From: Polynucleobacter sp. 73C-SIWE
GTDB taxonomy: Bacteria > Pseudomonadota > Gammaproteobacteria > Burkholderiales > Burkholderiaceae
Reading direction: 5' to 3'
Assembly: GCF_018882465.1 (NCBI RefSeq)
Contig: NZ_JACVOK010000001.1
Span: 496,001 to 560,000 of the forward strand
Length of the DNA stretch: 64,000 bases
The position numbers and the translations under genes were made by a program. The notes beneath the pieces were generated by a model. That model worked only from the letters and a program-made list of their open reading frames with translations. It made no database searches and was not told the origin of the DNA. This document shows positions 1-7,948 of this stretch, piece by piece; the stretch's first letter is position 1; every line of letters starts with the position of its first letter.

Positions 1-2205
1 AACAAAGTTCTTAACCGCTTTTTCACCAGATAAATCGCCTGATAGGCCTTTAGCCATATCGGTCAATGTTTCCATCGCGAGATATGGATGAATAGCTTCA
101 GCACCGTAACCTGCTAGAAGTGCGAAGTGATGTGTTTCACGCGCACTACCAGTCTCAACCACTAGGCCTACGCTAGTACGCAAACCTTTTTCCACCAAAT
201 GCTGATGAATGGCTGAAGTGGCTAACAATGCAGGAATAGCAACATGCTTCTCATCCACTTGACGATCACTCACAATCAAGATGTTGTAACCAGAACGCAC
301 TGCATCAGCAGCTTCTGCACACAATGATGCTAAGCGCGCCTCTATGCCAGCCTTACCCCATGCTGCTGGATAGCAGATATCCAACTCATAAGAGCGGAAC
401 TTACCGTTGGTGTAGTGACCAATATGACGGATCTTGGTGATGTCATCAAAATCTAAAATGGGTTGGCTAACTTCCAAACGCATTGGAGGGTTGATATTAT
501 TGGTATCTAATAAATTGGGCTTTGGCCCAATGAATGACACCAATGACATCACCATATTTTCACGAATTGGGTCAATCGGGGGATTGGTTACCTGCGCAAA
601 TAATTGCTTGAAGTAGTTATAGAGAGGCTTGTTCTTATTAGAAAGCACAGCCAATGGGCTGTCGTTACCCATAGAGCCGATAGCCTCTTCACCATTCATG
701 GCCATTGGGGCCATGAGGTATTTAATGTCTTCTTGGGTGTAACCAAACGCTTGTTGGCGATCCAATAATTTAGCCGCTGGACGAATCGTTGTTTTTTCAT
801 CGACCAAGTCAGCTTTGCTAGCATCCACTTCATCTAGCTTCACGCGAACTGCATCAATCCAACTCTTGTATGGCTTGGCTTTTGACACGGCATTCTTGAG
901 CTCAACGTCATCAATGATGCGGCCTTGTTCCATGTCGATCATGAACATCTTGCCTGGCTGTAGACGCCATTTTTGAACGATCTTGTTTTCCGGAATTGGC
1001 AATACACCAGCTTCAGAAGCCATGATGACCAAATCATCATCCGTTACGTAATAGCGCGCTGGACGCAAGCCATTACGATCCAAAGTTGCGCCAATTTGAC
1101 GACCATCGGTAAATGCCATTGCAGCTGGGCCATCCCATGGCTCCATCATGGCTGCGTGATATTCATAGAAAGCGCGGCGATTGTCATCCATCAATGCATG
1201 CTGTTCCCATGCCTCAGGAATCATCATCATCATCGCTTGCGCTAATGGATAACCTGACATCACCAAAAGCTCTAAGCAGTTATCAAAGCAAGCGGTGTCA
1301 GATTGACCCGGATAAATCAATGGCCACAATTTTTGCAAGTCGTCGCCTAATACTGGTGAGCTAATCGCGCCCTCACGTGCATTAACCCAATTGACGTTAC
1401 CCTTAACGGTATTGATTTCGCCGTTATGCGCAATCATGCGATATGGGTGAGCCAATTCCCATGCAGGGAAAGTATTGGTGGAGAAACGCTGATGAACTAG
1501 TGCAAGAGCTGATACGGTACGCTTATCTTGCAAATCTTGGTAATAAGCGCCCACTTGGTTGGCCAACAGCAAACCCTTATAAACAATAGTACGTGCAGAC
1601 ATTGATGCAACAAAATATTCTTTGCCGTGCTTTAAATGCAAATCTTGAATTGCATGGCTCGCTGTTTTACGAATCACATACAACTTGCGCTCAAGCGCAT
1701 CGGTTGTCATGATGTCGCGGCCGCGGCCAATGAAAATTTGACGAATGAATGGCTCTGTCATTTGCACGGTTGGAGACATTGGCAACTTCACGTCTACCGG
1801 CACATCCCTCCAACCCAAAACAACTTGACCTTCTAAACGCACAGTGCGCTCTAATTCTTGTTCGCAAGCTAAACGTGATGCATGTTCTTTTGGCAAGAAA
1901 ATCATGCCCACACCGTACTCACCAAATGGTGGCAATGTGACACCCTGCTTGGTCATTTCTTCGCGATACAAGGTATCTGGAATTTGAATCAAAATTCCTG
2001 CGCCGTCACCCATTAAAGGATCGGCACCCACTGCACCCCGGTGATCTAAGTTCTCAAGAATCTTTAAGCCTTGAGCAACGATCTCGTGTGATTTCTTACC
2101 CTTGATGTGCGCGACAAATCCTACCCCGCAAGCATCATGTTCATTACGTGGGTCATAGAGACCTTGAGCAATTGGGCGTAGATCAGTATTGAATTGTGTA
2201 GTCAT
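1..2205 (-). CDS. gltB: Glutamate synthase (NADPH) large subunit, N-terminal part (runs off window)
   Basis: Large subunit of glutamate synthase, which moves the amide nitrogen of glutamine to 2-oxoglutarate to make glutamate. The visible 735 codons start at an ATG at 2205 and stay open to base 1, so the C-terminal FMN and Fe-S part lies outside. The class II glutamine amidotransferase domain is at the N-terminus: the nucleophile cysteine lies in NEHDACGVGF (about residue 24), which implies removal of a short propeptide. Further family blocks are DHRGAVGADPLMGDGAGI, RFSTNTFPAWELAHP and MAHNGEINT-like residues (here IAHNGEINT). The central domain follows, with the start of the FMN domain near the window edge. 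Nothing is broken in the visible part. gltD would be expected downstream, beyond the left edge. Confidence 0.96.
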   Translation of the reverse strand, partial: MTTQFNTDLRPIAQGLYDPRNEHDACGVGFVAHIKGKKSHEIVAQGLKILENLDHRGAVGADPLMGDGAGILIQIPDTLYREEMTKQGVTLPPFGEYGVGMIFLPKEHASRLACEQELERTVRLEGQVVLGWRDVPVDVKLPMSPTVQMTEPFIRQIFIGRGRDIMTTDALERKLYVIRKTASHAIQDLHLKHGKEYFVASMSARTIVYKGLLLANQVGAYYQDLQDKRTVSALALVHQRFSTNTFPAWELAHPYRMIAHNGEINTVKGNVNWVNAREGAISSPVLGDDLQKLWPLIYPGQSDTACFDNCLELLVMSGYPLAQAMMMMIPEAWEQHALMDDNRRAFYEYHAAMMEPWDGPAAMAFTDGRQIGATLDRNGLRPARYYVTDDDLVIMASEAGVLPIPENKIVQKWRLQPGKMFMIDMEQGRIIDDVELKNAVSKAKPYKSWIDAVRVKLDEVDASKADLVDEKTTIRPAAKLLDRQQAFGYTQEDIKYLMAPMAMNGEEAIGSMGNDSPLAVLSNKNKPLYNYFKQLFAQVTNPPIDPIRENMVMSLVSFIGPKPNLLDTNNINPPMRLEVSQPILDFDDITKIRHIGHYTNGKFRSYELDICYPAAWGKAGIEARLASLCAEAADAVRSGYNILIVSDRQVDEKHVAIPALLATSAIHQHLVEKGLRTSVGLVVETGSARETHHFALLAGYGAEAIHPYLAMETLTDMAKGLSGDLSGEKAVKNFV

Positions 2206-2291
2206 AGTATTTCCGAGGGGCGACAAAGGCCTGATAACTTTTGGAGGATCAAATATAGGGGAATACCCATATCGATGCAATAGAAATAAAA

Positions 2292-2354
2292 TGAGTCTGT
2301 CACATTTATTTAGGTACCGCACCAAAATGAATTACTGAAATAGGGACAGAGTCA
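2292..2354. repeat. Imperfect inverted repeat downstream of the RAYT gene
   Basis: TGAGTCTGTC at 2292-2301 is the reverse complement of GACAGAGTCA at 2345-2354 in 9 of 10 positions. ATTT at 2303-2306 and AAAT at 2338-2341 also match, with a one-base shift. The arms lie in the 184-base gap between gltB and the transposase gene. Such repeats are expected near RAYT transposases, which act on REP-like palindromes, but no second copy was recognised elsewhere in the window. Confidence 0.4.
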
Positions 2355-2372
2355 CGAATCCTAACTCGGATG

Positions 2373-2387
2373 TGCATGCCTAATGCA
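2373..2387. repeat. Short hairpin at the 3' end of the RAYT gene
   Basis: TGCAT at 2373-2377 and ATGCA at 2383-2387 form a perfect 5-bp stem with a 5-base loop, three bases past the transposase stop codon. It is small and could be chance. It is listed because IS200/IS605-like and REP elements carry subterminal hairpins. Confidence 0.25.
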
Positions 2388-2389
2388 TC

Positions 2390-3094
2390 CTAAGCACTTG
2401 AATTTATTGAATTAATTTTTCTAGGACGGCCACGATGCCGAATTTTAGGAAAATCCGGGGAATCTTTAAATACCTTCTTTGCGTAAATATCACTAACCCA
2501 GGGCTTTGATCTGAGCAAAGACTCAGTAATTTGCCGGTCTTCCCAGTGGGGTGCGCCCTCCTTCACAAACTCGGCCCATTTCATTTGCCTTTCAAAGGGG
2601 GTGTTACCCAATTTCCAAAAGTGCTGATGATCCACCAACCAAGACTCTGCCTTTCCTCCAATATGGGTGGCAAAGCTAGTCCAACTGGAATCTTGGGGGC
2701 TTGATTCATACCCCGCCCTAACGGGGTTGAGTTCGATATAGCGCTGGCAACGTAAAAAATAATCTGGGTCAATTAATGAGGAGCGATAACGTCCCTCCCA
2801 AATCGTGCCAGAGCGATGATGCTGTTGATTGAAATATTGAGCATAACGTCGGCCTAAAGACTGCATTGTTTTCGCAAGCGAATCTTCATGTTGCGGGGTC
2901 ATGAGTAAATGCACATGATTTGGCATTAAAGCAAAAGCATGGACTGAACATCCAAATTGTCTTGCAGCCTCACGCAACCACTCTAAGTAGATACGACGAT
3001 CTTCGTCGCTAAAGAAAAGTGTTTCTCGATTATTACCACGAACCATGACATGCATTGCTTGGCCAGGTATTACAGTACGCGCTTGCCGGGCCAT
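2390..3094 (-). CDS. REP-associated tyrosine transposase (RAYT, Y1 HUH family)
   Basis: A 234-residue protein of the TnpA_REP / IS200-like Y1 transposase family. These enzymes cut and rejoin single-stranded DNA at hairpins and are linked to the spread of REP palindromes. The HUH metal-binding motif is visible as NHVHLL (about residues 58-63, in FALMPNHVHLLMTP). The candidate catalytic tyrosine is in RYIELNPVRAG (about residues 117-127), the usual place for this family. The C-terminal tail is basic (RHRGRPRK), as is common for RAYTs. It is intact, with no stop or frameshift. It lies 12 bases after the PBP1A stop codon on the same strand and may be read through from that gene. No IS200/IS605 accessory tnpB is present. 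Confidence 0.9.
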   Translation of the reverse strand: MARQARTVIPGQAMHVMVRGNNRETLFFSDEDRRIYLEWLREAARQFGCSVHAFALMPNHVHLLMTPQHEDSLAKTMQSLGRRYAQYFNQQHHRSGTIWEGRYRSSLIDPDYFLRCQRYIELNPVRAGYESSPQDSSWTSFATHIGGKAESWLVDHQHFWKLGNTPFERQMKWAEFVKEGAPHWEDRQITESLLRSKPWVSDIYAKKVFKDSPDFPKIRHRGRPRKINSINSSA

Positions 3095-3102
3095 TTGGAA
3101 TA

Positions 3103-3119
3103 CGAACTACTGTAGTTCG
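3103..3119. repeat. Perfect palindrome overlapping the mrcA stop codon
   Basis: CGAACTAC at 3103-3110 and GTAGTTCG at 3112-3119 are exact reverse complements around one central base. The palindrome includes the TAG stop codon of the PBP1A gene and ends 9 bases before the transposase start codon. It could be a transposase recognition hairpin or an insertion-site feature. Confidence 0.5.
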
Positions 3120-5446
3120 CGTGGGCCGCCGCCACTACGAGAAAACTCAGGAATAAACCAATCGCCATCTACCTGTGTCACGCCGCTAGGAACCTCACGC
3201 GCCTCCTGTGGCACATCTTTCAATGCAACAGACATATAAGAAATCCACATAGGCAAAGCAAGACCGCCACCAGTTTCACGATCGCCTAAGCTGGCTGGCT
3301 TATCAAAACCAATCCAAGCAACTGCAACAACTTTAGGGTTGTAGCCAGCGAACCAGGCATCATGCGAATCATTAGTAGTACCTGTTTTACCAGCGATATC
3401 GTTTCGACCCAATTTAGGTCTGGCGGAGGCAGCGGTGCCGGTTTTAGTTACCTCTTGCAACATGCTGTCCATCACAAATGCAGTACGCGCATCTAAAACT
3501 CGAGGAGCCCCATCGCCAACACGTGCAGGCTTTGCCTCAAACAAAATTTCTCCTTTGGACCCAATCATCTTGTCGATCAAAAATGGATCTACCCTATAAC
3601 CGCCATTTGCAAAGACGCTATAAGCTGAGGCCATCTGTAAAGGTGTAACGGAGCCAGCGCCCAAAGCCATGGTTAAGTAAGGCGGGTGTTTCTCAGGTTC
3701 AAAACCAAAACGCTGAATATATTCTTGGGCATAGGAAGGACCAATCGCGCGAATAATCCTAACAGAAACCAAGTTCTTCGATTTAGCCAATGCATTGCGT
3801 AAGCGCATCATGCCTTCGTACTTACCATCGTAGTTTTTTGGTTCCCAAGCCTGACTGCCAGTCTCCATGCTGCCAATCGACAAAGGGGCATCGTTCACCA
3901 TGGTCGCTGGGGTATAGCCTTTTTCAATTGCAGCCGCATAAATAAAAGGTTTGAAGGAAGATCCTGGCTGGCGTAGCGCTTGAGTGACGTGATTGAATTG
4001 ATTGCGACGGAAATCAAAACCTCCAACCAAGGACAGGATCGCGCCTGTTTCTGTATTCATGGAGACAAAGGCTGCCTCCACCTGCGGCAACTGCGCTAAC
4101 TTCCAAACACCGCCATCTAAAAGCAATCTCACCACTGCGCCTGGGCGTAAACGTTTTTTAGGTTGTGTACTATCGGTAATGGATGCTGAGGCTAATTTCA
4201 TACCATCACCCTTCAAGGTAATCGTATCGCCAGTAGCAATCATGACTTGCATTTCTTTAGGCTTCACATCGAGAACAACGCCAGATTGCAAGTCGTCTAA
4301 TTGTGGATAAGCAAGTAAAGCCTCATCAATCGCACGCTGACGTTTTACTTGATCTTCTGGAAGATCAATAAAGCCCTCGGGCCCTCGATAGGCATGCCGT
4401 AAGTCATACTCAAAAATACCGCGACGCACAGCCTTATAGGCAGCATCTTGATCTGCTTTTAAGATCGTAGTGTAGACATCGATTCCCTGAGAGTAAATGG
4501 CCTCACCGTACTGAGCAAACAATAACTGGCGTACCATTTCTGCAGGAAAGTCAGCACGTACTGCAAATTCATTACCAAGGCCGCGAATATGTAACTCCTC
4601 AATCATGGCCTTTTGGTAGTTCTCTGAAGAGATATAACCAAGATCGCGCATACGCTGCAAGATATATTCTTGACGAATCTTTGCCCGACGAAAATTCGTT
4701 ACTGGGTTGTAGGCCGATGGGGCTTTAGGTAAGCCAGCCAACATTGCAGATTCTGCAATCGTGATGTCTTTTAATTCTTTACCAAAATAAATCTGCGCAG
4801 CACTCGAAAAACCATAAGCTCTTTGACCCAAGAAAATTTGATTCATATAGATCTCGAGGATCTTGTCTTTTGTGAGTTGAGACTCAATTTCCCAAGCAAG
4901 TAAAACTTCATAAATTTTGCGACTGAATGTTTTCTCATTACTCAAAAAAAAGTTTCGAGCCACCTGCATCGTAATGGTTGAAGCTCCCTGGGATAAATGC
5001 CCCCGAAGATTGGTTAGGGTGGCCCTCAAAATACCGACATAGTCAACGCCGCCGTGAGAGTAAAAGCGATCATCCTCAATCGCCAAAACAGCATTACGCA
5101 TGGTTTGCGGGATTTCATCTAAGGGAATCACTTTGCGCCGCTCTTCACCAAACTCACCAATCAATACCTTATCGGCTGTGAAAATACGCAAAGGTGTTTT
5201 TGGGTTGTAATCCGTTAAAGCCGAAATTTTTGGCAAATTGGGTTTAGCAACCAGAAAGGCGTAGCCCATCAATAGCATCACCACCACGGCAAATACGACG
5301 CCCATAATCAGCACAGCCTTCACCAGTGGATTGCTAGCAGATTTACGTGGTGAGCCTGGCCCAACCGGGGAATACCGCGGACCTCTGTCTGGTTGACGGA
5401 TTGGTCGCTGATTTTGCGGCGGCTTGTCTTTTGGGGGGAGGGCCAT
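3107..5446 (-). CDS. mrcA: Penicillin-binding protein 1A (bifunctional glycosyltransferase/transpeptidase)
   Basis: Class A penicillin-binding protein (779 residues) that polymerises and crosslinks peptidoglycan at the outer face of the inner membrane. A proline- and arginine-rich cytoplasmic head (1-40) is followed by one membrane segment (about 43-68). The glycosyltransferase (GT51) domain shows EDDRFYSHGGVD, GASTITMQVARN, and KDKILEIYMNQIFLG. The transpeptidase domain has SXXK as SSFK (in PGSSFKPFIYAA), SXN as SKN, and KTG in GKTGTTND. An OB-like insert between the domains fits PBP1A rather than PBP1B. The start at 5446 is the only one that keeps the membrane anchor. A perfect TATAAT lies only 9 bases upstream, so the leader would be almost absent. 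Divergent from the secretin operon, as in pil clusters of many proteobacteria. Confidence 0.96.
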   Translation of the reverse strand: MALPPKDKPPQNQRPIRQPDRGPRYSPVGPGSPRKSASNPLVKAVLIMGVVFAVVVMLLMGYAFLVAKPNLPKISALTDYNPKTPLRIFTADKVLIGEFGEERRKVIPLDEIPQTMRNAVLAIEDDRFYSHGGVDYVGILRATLTNLRGHLSQGASTITMQVARNFFLSNEKTFSRKIYEVLLAWEIESQLTKDKILEIYMNQIFLGQRAYGFSSAAQIYFGKELKDITIAESAMLAGLPKAPSAYNPVTNFRRAKIRQEYILQRMRDLGYISSENYQKAMIEELHIRGLGNEFAVRADFPAEMVRQLLFAQYGEAIYSQGIDVYTTILKADQDAAYKAVRRGIFEYDLRHAYRGPEGFIDLPEDQVKRQRAIDEALLAYPQLDDLQSGVVLDVKPKEMQVMIATGDTITLKGDGMKLASASITDSTQPKKRLRPGAVVRLLLDGGVWKLAQLPQVEAAFVSMNTETGAILSLVGGFDFRRNQFNHVTQALRQPGSSFKPFIYAAAIEKGYTPATMVNDAPLSIGSMETGSQAWEPKNYDGKYEGMMRLRNALAKSKNLVSVRIIRAIGPSYAQEYIQRFGFEPEKHPPYLTMALGAGSVTPLQMASAYSVFANGGYRVDPFLIDKMIGSKGEILFEAKPARVGDGAPRVLDARTAFVMDSMLQEVTKTGTAASARPKLGRNDIAGKTGTTNDSHDAWFAGYNPKVVAVAWIGFDKPASLGDRETGGGLALPMWISYMSVALKDVPQEAREVPSGVTQVDGDWFIPEFSRSGGGPRELQ

Positions 5447-5454
5447 AAGATCAA

Positions 5455-5483
5455 ATTATAGGGTGCTTAAGCATTTTTTCTAA
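5455..5483 (-). promoter_or_regulatory. Candidate promoter of mrcA
   Basis: On the reverse strand, TTAGAA (5478-5483) is followed after 17 bases by a perfect TATAAT (5455-5460). The predicted start point falls one to four bases before the mrcA ATG at 5446, so the transcript would be almost leaderless. Confidence 0.5.
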
Positions 5484-5512
5484 AAGCTCCAAAACCCTTG
5501 TTTTTGAGCTTT
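5483..5512. repeat. Symmetrical hairpin/palindrome in the mrcA-secretin divergent region
   Basis: AAAGCTC (5483-5489) pairs with GAGCTTT (5506-5512). After one mismatch, a further AAAA/TTTT pairing extends the stem around a loop of CCCTTG. It abuts the candidate mrcA -35 hexamer in a 141-base divergent region, so it could be an operator or just a transcript hairpin. Confidence 0.35.
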
Positions 5513-5587
5513 GCTCGTCATCTTTACTGACAAGATCTTCAAGCCAGACTGATATCTATTCCCTATCTAAACTTAAACAATACGGGC

Positions 5588-6280
5588 ATGCCATCTCGCC
5601 ATATTTCCCCCCAATCTTTTGATGCGATTCTGAGTGAGCTTGGTGATGATCCAGCCATTCCTGATCCTCATGGAATTCGAAAACCTAACTCACCAAGGTA
5701 CCTATCTCCGGAGTCGCCACACCAGTCCAAAGAACGTATCGGACTAAAAAATTTCAGCAGCCCCGAGGTATTCAATCAACTCCAAAAGTTGGGGGGATTT
5801 GCCGTATTAGGAGTCTTGTTAATCGCTATTGGTATAGCGCTATTAATGGCCTATGAATCACTTAAGACGGGTTCAGAAGCTTTAAACCAAGAGTCTTACA
5901 AGCAGATTGCAGCGCTTAAACAGGAGTTTGCTTTATTGCGCTCTGATTTAGAGCTGGAACAAGACAAGTTATATGAGGCAATTGACTTATTAGAAGTGAG
6001 TATTCACTTATTAAAGGAAAACAGACCCATTACTAAGCCTATTCCCAAGCCTCAAGCCCTGCCTCATGAGCTTGAACTCCGTCGCTGGCGTTACCTGGGT
6101 ACAAGTCGAATAGGAAACTCCCAACAAGCGTTTTTTCACACCGGTAAAAGTAATGTGATGCTTCAAAAAGGTGGGCTGGTTTTGGGGGAATGGCGATTAA
6201 CCCAACTTGATAAAGACGCCGCCACCCTTACCCACGCTCAAGGCAAAACTCTCAACCTCAAACCCTCTAAAACCGAATGA
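5588..6280 (+). CDS. Bitopic coiled-coil membrane protein of the secretin operon (PilP/GspC-like C-terminus suspected)
   Basis: 230 residues, not assigned to a named family with certainty. The order is a polar cytoplasmic stretch (1-70), one strong membrane segment (about 72-92, GGFAVLGVLLIAIGIALLMA), a heptad-rich helical stretch (about 93-145), a proline linker (PITKPIPKPQALP), and a small C-terminal domain (about 158-228). That last domain, with WRYLGTSRIG, AFFHTG and GLVLGEWRLTQLD, resembles the homology-region fold of GspC and PilP, which binds secretin N-domains. This is inference from pattern only. It overlaps the secretin gene by four bases (ATGA), so the two are translationally coupled. 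It occupies the place of pilM-N-O-P. It may be one protein doing the alignment job of PilN/O/P in a reduced DNA-uptake or pilus machine. Confidence 0.6.
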   Translation: MPSRHISPQSFDAILSELGDDPAIPDPHGIRKPNSPRYLSPESPHQSKERIGLKNFSSPEVFNQLQKLGGFAVLGVLLIAIGIALLMAYESLKTGSEALNQESYKQIAALKQEFALLRSDLELEQDKLYEAIDLLEVSIHLLKENRPITKPIPKPQALPHELELRRWRYLGTSRIGNSQQAFFHTGKSNVMLQKGGLVLGEWRLTQLDKDAATLTHAQGKTLNLKPSKTE

Positions 6281-7398
6281 AGCAAAGCCCAACATTCATG
6301 AAGGTAAACATACAAAAATTCAGTCTTTATTTTGGCCTTTTGTTCATTTTTCTAGTCAGCCCAATTCGCGCAAATCTCCCGGCGCAAAACTTAATGGAAG
6401 CGCCTATTAGTTTGCAATTTACCGATATTGAAGTGACAGAGCTTTTACAGGCACTTGCAAAACTTGCCAATACCAACTTTTTATTAAGCGAATCTATCAA
6501 GGGAAGGTTGACGGTTGAACTCAATAACACTCCCTGGCAAACAGCTCTTCATTCGATTCTCGCAAGCAGAGGATTACGGCTTCTTCGCAATGGTGATATT
6601 TACTGGATTGGTCCCCATGCAGAAATTGCTGCATTTCAAAAGCATCGTCGGGAAGATGCAGCTTTGCCCTTTGGTGGTGACCACATTAATAGTCCAAGAC
6701 AAATACTGATTGAGGCTCGCATTGTGGAGGCTGATGAACGCTTTGCTCGCGAGTTAGGAGTGAAGCTTAGCTACCAAGCGAGCTCTTTGGGCAGCAACCC
6801 AGAAAAAAAGGTTTCAGGTAATTTTGATCTAGCTGGTGCAGGCTTAAGTGGATTTAATCCTGCAACACTGGCGGCAACTCTCATTTCTAGGCATGGCAGT
6901 CGGCTCATACAAGCGGAATTGTCGGCCCTTGAGACCGATGGCCAAGGAAAAATTCTCTCTAATCCACGCATCATGACCGGAGATCAGGTAAAGGCCACTA
7001 TCGAACAAGGCACGGAGCTTCCTTATCAAACCACCTCACAAAATGGTAGCAAGTTGCAATTTCGGAAGGCAAATTTGCGCCTGGAGGTTTTGCCAAAAAT
7101 TCATCCTGACGGAAGAATATCGATGCTAGTTGGGATTAATAAAGACACTATTGGCATGAAAACAGAGCAGGGATACGCCATCGATACCAAAAGCCTGAGT
7201 TCAGAGGTCACGGTTGAAAATGGTGGAACGGTGATTATCGGAGGCATCTTTCAAACAACCGCAAGGGAAGATGAAGCCAAAGTCCCCCTGCTGGGAGATA
7301 TTCCAGTAATAGGCCACTTATTTCGCCATAAATCCAAATTACAAGACAAAACTGAACTACTTGTCTTCTTAACCCCTACCGTTCTCGACAAACCCTAA
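6277..7398 (+). CDS. Short secretin, PilQ/HofQ (ComE)-like outer-membrane channel
   Basis: 373 residues counted from the ATG that overlaps the previous stop codon. A second ATG at 6298 would place the signal peptide (KFSLYFGLLFIFLVSPIRA) directly at the N-terminus and may be the true start. The secretin/TonB short N-terminal domain is at about 45-105 (IEVTELLQALAKLANTNFLL). One partial N-domain follows (ILIEARIVEADERFARELG, about 148-167), then the secretin pore domain (about 215-372) with the family block GGIFQTT and VPLLGDIPVIGHLFRHK. PilQ proteins usually have 600-750 residues and several N-domains plus AMIN domains, all missing here. The length is close to HofQ/ComE (about 410), which serves DNA uptake. 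No frameshift explains the short form. Confidence 0.85.
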   Translation: MKQSPTFMKVNIQKFSLYFGLLFIFLVSPIRANLPAQNLMEAPISLQFTDIEVTELLQALAKLANTNFLLSESIKGRLTVELNNTPWQTALHSILASRGLRLLRNGDIYWIGPHAEIAAFQKHRREDAALPFGGDHINSPRQILIEARIVEADERFARELGVKLSYQASSLGSNPEKKVSGNFDLAGAGLSGFNPATLAATLISRHGSRLIQAELSALETDGQGKILSNPRIMTGDQVKATIEQGTELPYQTTSQNGSKLQFRKANLRLEVLPKIHPDGRISMLVGINKDTIGMKTEQGYAIDTKSLSSEVTVENGGTVIIGGIFQTTAREDEAKVPLLGDIPVIGHLFRHKSKLQDKTELLVFLTPTVLDKP

Positions 7399-7410
7399 TA
7401 AAATCGAAGT

Positions 7411-7935
7411 GTGAACTCTTCGACAAACAACATCTTTCTGATCGGCCTTATGGGTGCCGGAAAGTCGACCGTAGGAAAAGTGCTGGCCAAAAAATTAGGG
7501 CGCCGCTTCCTAGATGCTGACCATGTCATTGAAGAGCGCTGTGGCGTGAAAATCCCTGTCATCTTTGAGATGGAAGGTGAAGAAGGGTTTCGCAAAAGAG
7601 AGGCGCAAGCCATTCAAGACATTACTGCTGAACATGAGATTGTGCTGGCCACAGGTGGTGGTGCTGTTTTGCTTGCAGGCAATCGTCAAGCACTCAGCGA
7701 GCGTGGCACCGTGATTTACCTACATGCAAATCCAAATGAACTTTGGCACCGCACTAAAGGCGGCGAAGGACGCCCCTTACTTCGTAATGGTGACCCTAAA
7801 AAAATTCTAGAAAATTTGTATGCCATTCGCGACCCGCTTTACCGCGAAATAGCAGATCATGTGATTGAAACTGGCAAGCCCAGCGTCAATCAGTTGGTCA
7901 ATACCTTAATCATGCAACTTGAACTTTCCGCTTAA
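7411..7935 (+). CDS. aroK: Shikimate kinase
   Basis: Phosphorylates shikimate to shikimate-3-phosphate with ATP in the chorismate pathway. 174 residues from a GTG start at 7411; no ATG lies further upstream in frame. The Walker A loop is GLMGAGKST (residues 12-20). The substrate-binding DADHVIEE, the GFRKRE region and the triple glycine ATGGGAV are present. The lid arginine is in GRPLL. It begins 12 bases after the secretin stop codon and is followed by aroB, the usual pilQ-aroK-aroB order. Confidence 0.96.
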   Translation: MNSSTNNIFLIGLMGAGKSTVGKVLAKKLGRRFLDADHVIEERCGVKIPVIFEMEGEEGFRKREAQAIQDITAEHEIVLATGGGAVLLAGNRQALSERGTVIYLHANPNELWHRTKGGEGRPLLRNGDPKKILENLYAIRDPLYREIADHVIETGKPSVNQLVNTLIMQLELSA

Positions 7936-7948
7936 ATACATTGGCACT

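Noticed and set aside
973..1364. Forward frames within the gltB region
   Set aside because: They lie antisense to a well-conserved enzyme; the His-rich stretch comes from a run of Met codons of gltB read backwards.
6277..7398. Secretin as a frameshifted remnant of full-length PilQ
   Set aside because: The frame is open from signal peptide to the last secretin block, and no PilQ N-domain pieces are seen in the other frames upstream.
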